64,000 nt of DNA from Serratia plymuthica NBRC 102599 (GTDB lineage Bacteria; Pseudomonadota; Gammaproteobacteria; Enterobacterales; Enterobacteriaceae): contig NZ_BCTU01000016.1 in assembly GCF_001590925.1 (NCBI RefSeq), forward strand, positions 62,001 to 126,000, read 5' to 3'. Below are positions 1 through 7,280 of the stretch, in pieces. Position numbers and translations under genes: made by a program. How positions within the stretch are numbered: position 1 is the stretch's first letter; every line of letters begins with the position of its first letter. Below the pieces are notes generated by a model, which searched no databases, had not been told where the DNA came from, and saw only the letters and a list, made by a program, of their open reading frames with translations.

Positions 1-1345
1 CGGTGATAACGTCGGCGTGAAAATCTCCGCGCTGCCGGCTGAGCAGAGCGATAGCACCGCTGGCCGCAGTGGCCGAGAATCCTTTCACCGCGTTGAACCA
101 TGCGGCCGCAAAAGGGCCGTCGGTCGGTAACAGCCCGCCGGTTGCCTGCATCAGCAGCGGTATAATCGCCATCGGTTGGGCAATTGCCTGCAGCAGTTCA
201 ATGGTGTGAAAATTGTCGCCGTTCCATTCTGGCGTTAGTTGAGAAGCCAACAGGCAGGCAGTGGCCATCAACAGCAAACTGATGGCCAGTACCCAGCGGC
301 AATCAACCCGTGGCGTATTGCAAATAACGGCGATAATCGGCAGCGTAATTAATTGGGGTAGCGCCACCCACAGCATCATGTCTGAGGTTTGTTCCTGTCG
401 ATACCCTTGAATCGCAGATAAATAACCCGAAGTGATATTTACCAGTGACACCATAATAATCAGAACGCCGCCCAGCGTTATTAATGAAAAAGACAGGTTT
501 CTTTTCTTTAATAACTGAAGATTGAAAAAAGGTAGCGGGTGAAACCATTCGTTAATCAAAAAGAGCATTAACAATCCGATACCGCCCAATAATAAGCTGT
601 AGATTAGCGGTGAATTGAGCCAGTCGAGCCGCTCCCCCTGAGAAATGCCGGTGGTCAGCATGCCCAGCGCAGTGCCGCCGAGCAGTAAACCGCGCCAGTT
701 GAACTGCCGCAAACGTTCCAGCCGCAGCGGGTCTTGCGGCAGACCATAGCCGATGCAAACGGCGGCGATCGCCATCAGCGGCAGATTCCAGTAGAAATAT
801 CCACTCCATCCCCAGTGAAAGGCAAAGGCGGCGGCGGTGGCACCGAGGGTGGCGCTCCAGGCGGAAACCCAGCCGTAGGCACCTAATCCCAGCACTTTGA
901 TCAGCGGCGGCATAAAGCGTAGTACCACGGTCATCAGCATCGGCGGCAGGGCGCCGCCGGCAAAACCCTGTAGGCTTCGCACCGCCAGCAGAGCCGGATA
1001 ATGGCCTGCCAACCAGGGGGTGATCAGCCCGCCGGTCAGGTAAATGGCGGACATTACCAGCGCCACCCGGCGCAGTGAAAAAGTCGGCCAGAAGCATGGG
1101 GTAAACCCAGACCCGATCACAAAGCCGGTGACATAACAAGTGGTCAGCCAGCTGCCGGCATCCTGGCTCAGCAGCATGCCGCCTTGAATGTCTGCCAGGG
1201 CGAATTTGCTGGCATTCTCGCCCACTCCGCTGGCCATGACCGCTAAAAAAACACCGAATAATCCCAACCAGGTGCGGCCATTAATTTCGCCTGCGCTGGT
1301 GAGCCATTTATTCTTATGGTGCGGCGTAACAGACGCATCAACCAT
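1..1345 (-). CDS. MFS drug-efflux transporter, DHA2 (EmrB/QacA-like), 3' end beyond window
   Basis: The reading frame starts at an ATG at 1345 on the minus strand and stays open for about 448 codons to the left edge, so the C-terminus is missing. The translation is a polytopic membrane protein. After a cytoplasmic N-terminus (MVDASVTPHHKNKW) come a first helix and repeated hydrophobic segments, including a segment rich in Gly and Pro around residues 100-115 (RSLQGFAGGALPPM), typical of 14-helix DHA2 proton antiporters. Such proteins expel toxic organic compounds across the inner membrane. The gene is divergent from a LysR regulator at 1486, sharing about 140 bp of promoter DNA, so control by that regulator is likely. 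Substrate unknown. Other open frames across this stretch are out of frame and carry no membrane pattern. Confidence 0.85.
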   Translation of the reverse strand, partial: MVDASVTPHHKNKWLTSAGEINGRTWLGLFGVFLAVMASGVGENASKFALADIQGGMLLSQDAGSWLTTCYVTGFVIGSGFTPCFWPTFSLRRVALVMSAIYLTGGLITPWLAGHYPALLAVRSLQGFAGGALPPMLMTVVLRFMPPLIKVLGLGAYGWVSAWSATLGATAAAFAFHWGWSGYFYWNLPLMAIAAVCIGYGLPQDPLRLERLRQFNWRGLLLGGTALGMLTTGISQGERLDWLNSPLIYSLLLGGIGLLMLFLINEWFHPLPFFNLQLLKKRNLSFSLITLGGVLIIMVSLVNITSGYLSAIQGYRQEQTSDMMLWVALPQLITLPIIAVICNTPRVDCRWVLAISLLLMATACLLASQLTPEWNGDNFHTIELLQAIAQPMAIIPLLMQATGGLLPTDGPFAAAWFNAVKGFSATAASGAIALLSRQRGDFHADVIT

Positions 1346-1485
1346 TCCCTACTCCTGCTGTTTCATTATCAATCTTTGTTGTTCGGGGGCAGTATCCAGA
1401 TTTCTTTATATTGTTTAAAATGAAATCATGTAATTAAATAGTTGCATAAAACGCAATCCAGAATATGGCTGCAAAAGGAAAAGCG

Positions 1486-2388
1486 ATGCCGCAAAAAATT
1501 GATTTCAACCTGATCTATGCGCTTAATCTGCTGCTTGAAGAGGGGAGCGTAGGAGGGGCTGCAGAAAAGATGAACCTGAGTGCACCGGCGATGAGCCGCA
1601 TTTTGGGGCGGATTCGGCATCAGTTTGATGACCCCATCATGGTCAGAGCCGGTAAAAACCTGGTGCCAACGCCGCGTGCACTGGCACTGAAACGGCAGCT
1701 TAGCGACATCATTGAGCAGGCCACGGCGTTGATTGCGCCAACTGAATCATTTGATCCGCAAGGGTTGGAAAGGACTTTTACCATTCGCGCCAATGACATT
1801 TTTATTGGCGCGTTGGCGGGCGGGTTGTTGGAGACGCTGCGAGAAATGGCGCCCTTGAGCAGCCTGAAGTTTATTGCCGAAAGCGATACTGATGATGATG
1901 CGCTGCGTATGGGGAAAGTGGATCTGGTGATTGGCTCTTCGCGCAACTGGCACCCGGAAATCAAGACTCAGAGCCTGTTCGCCAGCACCTTCCAGGCGCT
2001 AGTGCGCCGGGGGCATCCGATCATTGATCAGGTCACGCCCGAAACCCTGACGCATTATCCTCACATTAGCGTTTCACGACGCGGGAGGACGCAGGGGCCG
2101 ATCGATGATGCACTGCGGGATCTCGGTCTGCAGCGCAATGTTGCACTGACCTTGCCCGGATTTCATTCGGCCATGATGCTGACCATGAAGTCCGATTTTA
2201 TCCTGCCGCTGCCGCGCCATGTGTTGCAAGGGGTGAGCAGCGTCAGTCTGCCGTTGGTAGAGATCGAACTGCCTCTGGCACTGGAGTCGGTATTCATCGT
2301 TCAGGCCTGGCATCCGCGTCTGGACCGTGATCCTGCGCATCAATGGCTGCGGCAAACCATCAAGGATTTCTTTTTGCGGCGGGAATAA
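1486..2388 (+). CDS. LysR-family transcriptional regulator
   Basis: 300-residue LysR-type regulator. The N-terminal winged helix-turn-helix covers roughly residues 5-65 (LNLLLEEGSVGGAAEKMNLS, then a recognition helix SAPAMSRILGRIR), followed by a type-2 periplasmic-binding-like effector domain. I chose the ATG at 1486 over the upstream in-frame ATG at 1465 because an AAGGAA motif lies 5-8 bases before it and the domain begins right after it. The divergent neighbour is the DHA2 efflux gene, whose expression it probably controls. The N-terminus (PQKIDFNLIYALNLLLEEGS) resembles the NodD/NahR-like group that binds aromatic inducers, but the inducer cannot be told from sequence. Confidence 0.88.
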   Translation: MPQKIDFNLIYALNLLLEEGSVGGAAEKMNLSAPAMSRILGRIRHQFDDPIMVRAGKNLVPTPRALALKRQLSDIIEQATALIAPTESFDPQGLERTFTIRANDIFIGALAGGLLETLREMAPLSSLKFIAESDTDDDALRMGKVDLVIGSSRNWHPEIKTQSLFASTFQALVRRGHPIIDQVTPETLTHYPHISVSRRGRTQGPIDDALRDLGLQRNVALTLPGFHSAMMLTMKSDFILPLPRHVLQGVSSVSLPLVEIELPLALESVFIVQAWHPRLDRDPAHQWLRQTIKDFFLRRE

Positions 2389-2432
2389 CCCGGCGGTGCG
2401 TTTGAGTTCGTCTCGCAGGCAACCGCCGTGAT

Positions 2433-3572
2433 TCAGTGCCCGGCGACCAGCGAGCCGGCGCCGATCTCCGCAATGGTTTTCGCGCCGGTGAGCGTCATGG
2501 CGACGCGCATCTCCTTGTCGATCAGTTCCAGCAGATTACTGACGCCGGCACCGCCGGCTGCGGCCAGCGCATAGACGAAGGCGCGCCCCAGCAGCACGCT
2601 GTCGGCGCCCAGCGCGATCATACGCACTACATCCAGACCGCTGCGGATCCCGGAATCGGCCAGCAGGGTAATCTCCCCTTTTACCGCATCGGCGATCGCC
2701 GGTAGCGCGCGGGCGGTCGACAGCACGCCGTCCAACTGGCGGCCGCCGTGGTTGGAAACGATAATGCCATCGGCACCGAAACGCACTGCATCTTTGGCGT
2801 CTTCCGGATCGAGAATGCCTTTGATGATCATCGGTCCCTCCCAGAATTCGCGGATCCATTCCAAATCCTTCCAGGAGATGGAAGGATCGAAGTTCGTCCC
2901 CAACCAGCCAATGTAATCCTCCAGGCTGGTGGGTTGGCCGCGATAGGCTGATACGTTGCCCAGATCGTGCGGCTTGCCGCGCAGGCCAACATCCCAGGCC
3001 CATTGCGGATGAGTAAATGCCTGCAGCATGCGGCGCAGGGCGGCGTTAGGGCCGCTCATACCGGAATGGGCGTCACGGTAGCGCGCGCCTGGCACCGGCA
3101 TATCGACGGTGAACACCAGCGTTTTCACTCCGGCGGCTTTGGCCCGCTCCAGTGCGTTACGCATAAAGCCACGGTCCTTCAGGACATACAGCTGGAACCA
3201 CATCGGCCGATCGATAGCCGGCGCCACTTCTTCGATCGGGCAGACCGACACGGTGGAAAGGGTAAAAGGAATGCCTTTCTGCGCCGCTGCGCGCGCGGCC
3301 TGTACTTCACCGCGACGGGCGTACATGCCGGTTAACCCGACGGGCCCCAGTATTACCGGCATCGCCAGTTTTTCGCCGAACAGGCGGGTTTCCAGACTAA
3401 GATCCGACATATTGCGCAGCACGCGCTGGCGCAGGGCGATGTTAGCCAGATCCTCGGTATTACGCCGTAGCGTATGTTCGGCGTAAGCCCCGCCGTCAAT
3501 ATAGTGGAACAGAAAAGGGGGGAGCTTGGCCTGTGCAGCGGCCCGGTAATCGGTTGACGCGGAAATAATCAT
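2433..3572 (-). CDS. lldD: L-lactate dehydrogenase (FMN, quinone-linked)
   Basis: 379 residues, nearly colinear with E. coli LldD (396) but shorter at the C-terminus. It oxidises L-lactate to pyruvate at the inner membrane and passes electrons to quinone. The FMN alpha-hydroxy-acid dehydrogenase fold is clear: the N-terminal FHYIDGGA segment, the [15 protein letters not shown] flavin loop, the FQLYVLKDR strand, and the catalytic His/Arg motif [10 protein letters not shown] near residue 275, followed by the phosphate-binding DSGIRSG and [11 protein letters not shown]. Unlike E. coli, no lactate permease (lldP) or lldR regulator lies beside it. It is a single-gene unit, convergent with the LysR gene on its right-hand coordinates' left side and followed upstream by a gene-free 337 bp. 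Start at ATG 3572 agrees with the family. Confidence 0.95.
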   Translation of the reverse strand: MIISASTDYRAAAQAKLPPFLFHYIDGGAYAEHTLRRNTEDLANIALRQRVLRNMSDLSLETRLFGEKLAMPVILGPVGLTGMYARRGEVQAARAAAQKGIPFTLSTVSVCPIEEVAPAIDRPMWFQLYVLKDRGFMRNALERAKAAGVKTLVFTVDMPVPGARYRDAHSGMSGPNAALRRMLQAFTHPQWAWDVGLRGKPHDLGNVSAYRGQPTSLEDYIGWLGTNFDPSISWKDLEWIREFWEGPMIIKGILDPEDAKDAVRFGADGIIVSNHGGRQLDGVLSTARALPAIADAVKGEITLLADSGIRSGLDVVRMIALGADSVLLGRAFVYALAAAGGAGVSNLLELIDKEMRVAMTLTGAKTIAEIGAGSLVAGH

Positions 3573-3909
3573 GTTTTTACTCTCTGCGATGGAGGCCGCC
3601 GATTACGGCGTGCGTGGGTAATCTCGGCCTAAAATGTAGCGAAAGTGTTAATAATTATGCTGTGTTTATTCTAAGCCCAATAGGTGAAGGGATTCTATGC
3701 CGGTTTTTTGGGCAGGCCTGGCAAGGGTAAGAAGTAATGGGGCTGGGGTAATGAATTCTCTAATTAAATATGTTTTAAATCATTTTGTTATATTTTATTG
3801 GAATGAGCGGTTGCATTCATTAGGCATGAATTTGACACAGTTTATGTCTGAAAGTGATCTAATCCCTGTTGCCGACGGTGAAAGTTAAATGGCGATAATG
3901 TGAGCCGAT
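3573..3909. other. gene-free AT-rich spacer between lldD and a LysR gene
   Basis: This stretch contains the lldD promoter region (lldD reads leftward from 3572) and a very AT-rich segment around 3750-3800. A 63-codon open frame at 3697-3888 lacks a ribosome binding site and any recognisable protein pattern, so I do not call it a gene. No clear terminator or repeat is visible. Confidence 0.5.
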
Positions 3910-4830
3910 TCAAAAAAAGTGGCTGATATTTTGGTAGGACGTAATGATATGTTCGATCAGCAGGCGGGTTTTTAACGGCAAATTGCGGGTGTAGGGATAG
4001 ACGGCGTAAACGCCTAATACTTTTGCACAATGGCCGGCTAAAATTTCCACCAGTTTACCGTCCTGCAAATCCTCGTACACCATGCAGCGCGGCACCATGG
4101 CAATGCCATAGCCGCCGATGACCGCTTTGCGGATCGCGCGGGCGTTATTGGCGGACAGGTTGCCGTTGACCTGCAGTTCGTAAATGTCGTTGCTGCCCGG
4201 TTGCTTCATTAGCCAGTTATCGGTACCGCTTTCCTGATAGGTATACGTCAGGCAATTATGCTCGAGCAGATCAGCGGCCGACCGGGGCTGAGGATGGCGC
4301 TCAAGATAGCCTGGCGAGCAGACGATCACCCAGCGGGAGTCCAGAATTGGGCGTGCGATAAGGCTGGAGTCGGGCAGGGTACCGGTGCGGATCGCCAGAT
4401 CTACGCCTTCCTCGACCAAATCGACAAAGCGGTTTTCCAGCCGCATTTCTACCTTCAGGTTTGGATGTTGCGCGCAGAACTCCGCCACGCTTTCGCTGAG
4501 CAACAGTTCCCCGGAAATGGTTGGCACCGACATACGGACAGTGCCGGTCAGTTCTTCACTTTTTTCACTGACGGCGTATAGCGCATCCTGAACTTTCATG
4601 CCGATGTCTTTGGCCTGCTGGTAGAGCGCCAGGCCGCTTTCCGTGAGCGTCAGACTTCGGGTAGTGCGGTACAGCAAGCGCGCGCCGAGGGACTTTTCCA
4701 AACGACCGATACGCTTGCTGACCACTGAGCTGGTCACGCCGGCTGTTTCGGCGGCTTTGCTGAATGAGCCGCAGTCAACAATCAGGGCAAATAGAATCAG
4801 GTCATTGGCGTATTCGTGTGTGGCTAGCAT
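3910..4830 (-). CDS. LysR-family transcriptional regulator (DmlR/AaeR-like group)
   Basis: 306-residue LysR regulator starting at ATG 4830. That start has an AGGA about 6 bases upstream and places the helix-turn-helix at residues 8-65 (LILFALIVDCGSFSKAAETA, then SSVVSKRIGRLEKSLGARLL and the RTTRSLTLTESG wing). The effector domain carries motifs typical of the large group regulating oxidoreductases and efflux genes (DLAIRTG, the LIARPI strand, NLSANNARAIRKAVIGGYGIAMVP). The gene reads away from the bacteriocin-like cluster that starts at 5266, with 435 bp of shared upstream DNA, so it could control that cluster. That is an inference from position only. Confidence 0.85.
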   Translation of the reverse strand: MLATHEYANDLILFALIVDCGSFSKAAETAGVTSSVVSKRIGRLEKSLGARLLYRTTRSLTLTESGLALYQQAKDIGMKVQDALYAVSEKSEELTGTVRMSVPTISGELLLSESVAEFCAQHPNLKVEMRLENRFVDLVEEGVDLAIRTGTLPDSSLIARPILDSRWVIVCSPGYLERHPQPRSAADLLEHNCLTYTYQESGTDNWLMKQPGSNDIYELQVNGNLSANNARAIRKAVIGGYGIAMVPRCMVYEDLQDGKLVEILAGHCAKVLGVYAVYPYTRNLPLKTRLLIEHIITSYQNISHFF

Positions 4831-5265
4831 TGGCATCCTGTCATCGCAGAGACCGGGTTGATACATCAGTGTAAATCCGGCACGTCAGGAAGCAATCTTT
4901 TCATCGCGGCTTACCGGCTTTTCCAACTGGTCAGATCTGATTATTTCTTATTTAAATAGCGCCCCATTTAAGAATTATCCTTTCCGTTACCTTCCCATTA
5001 TTACTGGGGTTTTCTTATTTTCTTATTTTTTTATTTGTTTTTTAATAGAGTTATCTTATCAATAAGACTTAGCGGGTAAAGTAACGCTATGGCTGAATGT
5101 AAATAATTGTATTGATCTGCCAGTTTGAGAAGGCTATTATTTTTGCGACTTGGTTTCATCGTTAGTCAATTGTCCCTGCAATGGTTTTTCAGAATTGTTT
5201 TTTGCCTGAGGTGAAAAACAATAGCGTAGTGTATTTCTGATTTTAATATAAATAAGGATATTGTA
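4831..5265. promoter_or_regulatory. divergent AT-rich control region upstream of the bacteriocin-like cluster
   Basis: 435 bp without a credible gene between the leftward LysR gene and the rightward peptide precursor. Long T/A-rich runs lie at 4980-5060. An inverted repeat (TTGTTTTT at 5195-5202, AAAAACAA at 5214-5221) sits about 45-70 bases before the precursor ATG and could be an operator. The segment just before the gene (5236-5262) is AT-rich with a TTTTAATATAAATAAGG stretch that contains the ribosome binding site. No strong sigma-70 hexamer pair is evident. Confidence 0.45.
5195..5221. repeat. 8-bp inverted repeat upstream of the peptide precursor
   Basis: Perfect arms TTGTTTTT and AAAAACAA are separated by 11 bases. 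The placement, 45-70 bases before the precursor start codon, fits an operator or a transcript hairpin. The A/T-only character makes chance occurrence possible. Confidence 0.35.
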
Positions 5266-5463
5266 ATGAAAAAGATCAATCTGTCTGAAGCGGAAAAAAT
5301 CGTGGGCGGCACTTTCTCCTGTGCCAAAAATTTCGAGTGGGTGGGCAACGGCAATAACCGGACCTGCAACCTGGTAACCACCTGCGCGGATAAATTTGGC
5401 GGAGTGAAAAAAACCTACCGTCCGGCGCCTTCGGCCAGCTGTGGTACCAGCGTGCCTAATTAA
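5266..5463 (+). CDS. double-glycine-leader peptide precursor (bacteriocin/microcin-like)
   Basis: 65-residue precursor. Residues 1-15 form a short leader (MKKINLSEAEKIVGG) with the hallmarks of C39-peptidase substrates: charged start, hydrophobic residues at spaced positions (I4, L6, I12, V13) and a terminal Gly-Gly. Cleavage after G15 would release a 50-residue core with four cysteines (C19, C34, C40, C59), several Gly/Asn residues and net positive charge. It has no membrane-spanning helix, unlike colicin V-type class IIa microcins. From memory the pattern resembles the small Enterobacteriaceae DUF4762 family, which I could not check. An AAGGA lies about 8 bases before the ATG. Downstream genes supply a peptidase-exporter, a thiol oxidase and a MacAB-type pump, supporting a secreted, disulfide-bonded peptide. 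Activity is unproven; a signalling peptide is also possible. Confidence 0.8.
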   Translation: MKKINLSEAEKIVGGTFSCAKNFEWVGNGNNRTCNLVTTCADKFGGVKKTYRPAPSASCGTSVPN

Positions 5464-5506
5464 CCCAAATGGGCTGAACGCCTGCATTTAGGTTAAGGGT
5501 TATCAA

Positions 5507-5532
5507 GCGGGGTGGTTTCTGTGCCACCCCGC
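5507..5532 (+). terminator. attenuator-like hairpin between precursor and operon
   Basis: A perfect 9-bp GC-rich stem (GCGGGGTGG at 5507-5515, CCACCCCGC at 5524-5532) with an 8-base loop lies 44 bases after the precursor stop. It lacks an immediate U-tract; a TTTT occurs about 18 bases later. It probably causes partial termination or stabilises the upstream mRNA, raising precursor output over the export genes. Such hairpins are common after bacteriocin precursor genes. Confidence 0.6.
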
Positions 5533-5651
5533 CTTGGTCCTGCTGGCGTTTTATCAATAGCATAATATTACCGTTCCTCAGGGTATTGAATTTCCATAGT
5601 AAATGTTCACCTGGCAGGTTTGAATATTGGTTCGTTCGCAGGATGCGCCCC

Positions 5652-6317
5652 ATGTATAAACGCCCGTTGTTATTCATTAGTTATACATTTTTTATTATTG
5701 TCATTACAACCATTATGACTTCGGTATATTTCCACGTTTACGTTATTAATCAACCCGAAAGTGAGGGCGTGAGAGCTATTGCGCCTGAGAAGGTGAATGA
5801 CAGCCCATTAACAGAGGTTAATGCTATTGTCGAAGTGTTTTCTTACGCCTGCCATTATTGCGAGATAAATGAAAGTAATATCGCCGAGTTGGAAAGAAAT
5901 CTGCCCGCAGGGACCCGTTTGATACGGCTGCACCTCAATGACGACGATCACAGCGGTATGGCGGCGTTTGCGCCACTGTTTGCCACGCTGACGGTCATGG
6001 GGATCGAAGCGCAGCATCGCCCGGCCGCTTATCAGGCAATCATAAAAGAAAAGATTAATTTGGCGGATAGGCAGCACCTTGTCGGTTGGCTGAAGGCTAA
6101 CGGCATTAATGAAGCGGCATACGATAGGGCCAGTGCTTCTGCACCGGTGAAAGAATTGCTGGCGTATATGTCGTCGGTAAGCCGCTATTACCAGGTCAAT
6201 GCTACCCCGAGCTTTATCGTCAACAGGAAATGGCTGGCGGTGCAGGACCGCGACTTCCCAGCCTTCAGCGAGCAGTTACTGTCTCTCTTACAGCATGATA
6301 AGCCGCTGGAGCCCTGA
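5652..6317 (+). CDS. membrane-anchored DsbA-like thiol-disulfide oxidoreductase
   Basis: 221 residues from ATG 5652, chosen for the AGGA 8 bases upstream and because the N-terminal anchor follows directly. Residues 7-30 are one hydrophobic segment, so the protein is likely tethered to the inner membrane with its catalytic domain in the periplasm. The thioredoxin-fold active site is C67-H-Y-C70. The cis-proline loop is at T185-P186 (ATPSFIV), and the alpha-helical insertion between them is typical of DsbA. The CxxC dipeptide His-Tyr is near the His-Pro/His-Ser of oxidising DsbA enzymes. It lies between a four-cysteine peptide gene and its exporters, so its likely job is forming the peptide's two disulfides. 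Its TGA overlaps the ATG of the next gene (TGATG), indicating translational coupling. Confidence 0.8.
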   Translation: MYKRPLLFISYTFFIIVITTIMTSVYFHVYVINQPESEGVRAIAPEKVNDSPLTEVNAIVEVFSYACHYCEINESNIAELERNLPAGTRLIRLHLNDDDHSGMAAFAPLFATLTVMGIEAQHRPAAYQAIIKEKINLADRQHLVGWLKANGINEAAYDRASASAPVKELLAYMSSVSRYYQVNATPSFIVNRKWLAVQDRDFPAFSEQLLSLLQHDKPLEP

Positions 6318-7261
6318 TGCGCTTCTTTTCCGTATGGGCCTATCTGGCATGGAAAAATGGCCTCGACGGCATGGTTCTCTATACCACAAAGCTTGTCGGC
6401 CTCAGGGATCGGCTGGTGTGCGCCATGCTGCGGCGTATGGATTACCGCCTTTATTTGGGGCTCCGGCATCGGCTGCATTGCCGGGCATTGTTGCCGCCTG
6501 GGCAGCGCAACCGGAGCGCGGTGGCCATGGCGAATTATCGCAGTTTGCTGGGGCGTATGGATGAACTGGATTTTTCCTGGCTGATGCAGCGGCGGCGGTT
6601 GTTGGATTTTGCCGCGGTTTATGCACATAACGCCGAGCTTTTGGGCCAACTAGCACAGTGTTCCGCCCGGCTTAACCGGGTGGTGGAGCCTTTGCACCGG
6701 TCTGGAGTTCCGGTGATCCTGGCGCCGATGCATACGGTTTCCGACGTGTTGGCCACGCTGGTGGGGGCTGGGGTGTATCCGGGGCTGGCCACGGTGATTG
6801 TCTCGGGCGAGGCGCAGGAGTATCTGCGACAGGCTCCAAAGTGGCAACAGAATGTTGACCTTTGTTCCATTCACGACGATCAGCGGCGGATTGCCGGCAA
6901 GTTGGCGCAGGCGATGCTGGAAGCCGCAGAACATCGCCGCAATATTATTTTGTTCCCGGATATCACACCGGATTACACGCTGAACAGCAATAAGGATCTC
7001 TCGGCCAAGCTGGCCTGCCGTTTGTTCAATCGCCCGGCGCATTTGCACAGCGGCATTGCCCGGTTGTCGCGCGCGTTACAGGCTCAGGTGGTGTTTTACT
7101 CACTCTCTTACGACGGCGGGATCCGCATTCATATCGATGAACCGGTTGCTGCAGAAAATATCGGTCATGTCCTGCCAGGGATAGTGGAAAGGACAATGGT
7201 TCGGCATGCGGATGACTGGCTGTTATGGCATTCGCATTCATTGTTTTTTATTAATGAATAA
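6317..7261 (+). CDS. LpxL/HtrB-like acyltransferase
   Basis: 314-residue protein with the outline of the LpxL/LpxM (lysophospholipid acyltransferase) family: basic N-terminal region, a catalytic-type His in a beta-strand context (VPVILAPMHTVSDVL, H139), a central FPDITPDYT segment where the family has its RPD-type motif, and a C-terminal tryptophan-rich DDWLLWHSHS that resembles the family's WxH ending. The His-to-acid spacing is unusual: the acid is D143, giving HX3D rather than HX4D/E. There is no obvious N-terminal transmembrane helix. Translationally coupled to the DsbA-like gene. With the ketosynthase and acyl carrier protein downstream it suggests transfer of a fatty acyl group to the peptide or to a membrane lipid. 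The assignment is by fold pattern and is moderate. Confidence 0.6.
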   Translation: MRFFSVWAYLAWKNGLDGMVLYTTKLVGLRDRLVCAMLRRMDYRLYLGLRHRLHCRALLPPGQRNRSAVAMANYRSLLGRMDELDFSWLMQRRRLLDFAAVYAHNAELLGQLAQCSARLNRVVEPLHRSGVPVILAPMHTVSDVLATLVGAGVYPGLATVIVSGEAQEYLRQAPKWQQNVDLCSIHDDQRRIAGKLAQAMLEAAEHRRNIILFPDITPDYTLNSNKDLSAKLACRLFNRPAHLHSGIARLSRALQAQVVFYSLSYDGGIRIHIDEPVAAENIGHVLPGIVERTMVRHADDWLLWHSHSLFFINE

Positions 7262-7280
7262 GTCAGGGATGTAAAAAAGC

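Noticed and set aside
552-1139. 195-codon open frame on the minus strand
   Set aside because: It lies in a different frame from the DHA2 transporter that starts at 1345 and shows arginine-rich low-complexity translation, so it is a shadow.
3697-3888. 63-codon open frame in the lldD upstream gap
   Set aside because: No ribosome binding site, AT-rich DNA, no recognisable protein pattern.
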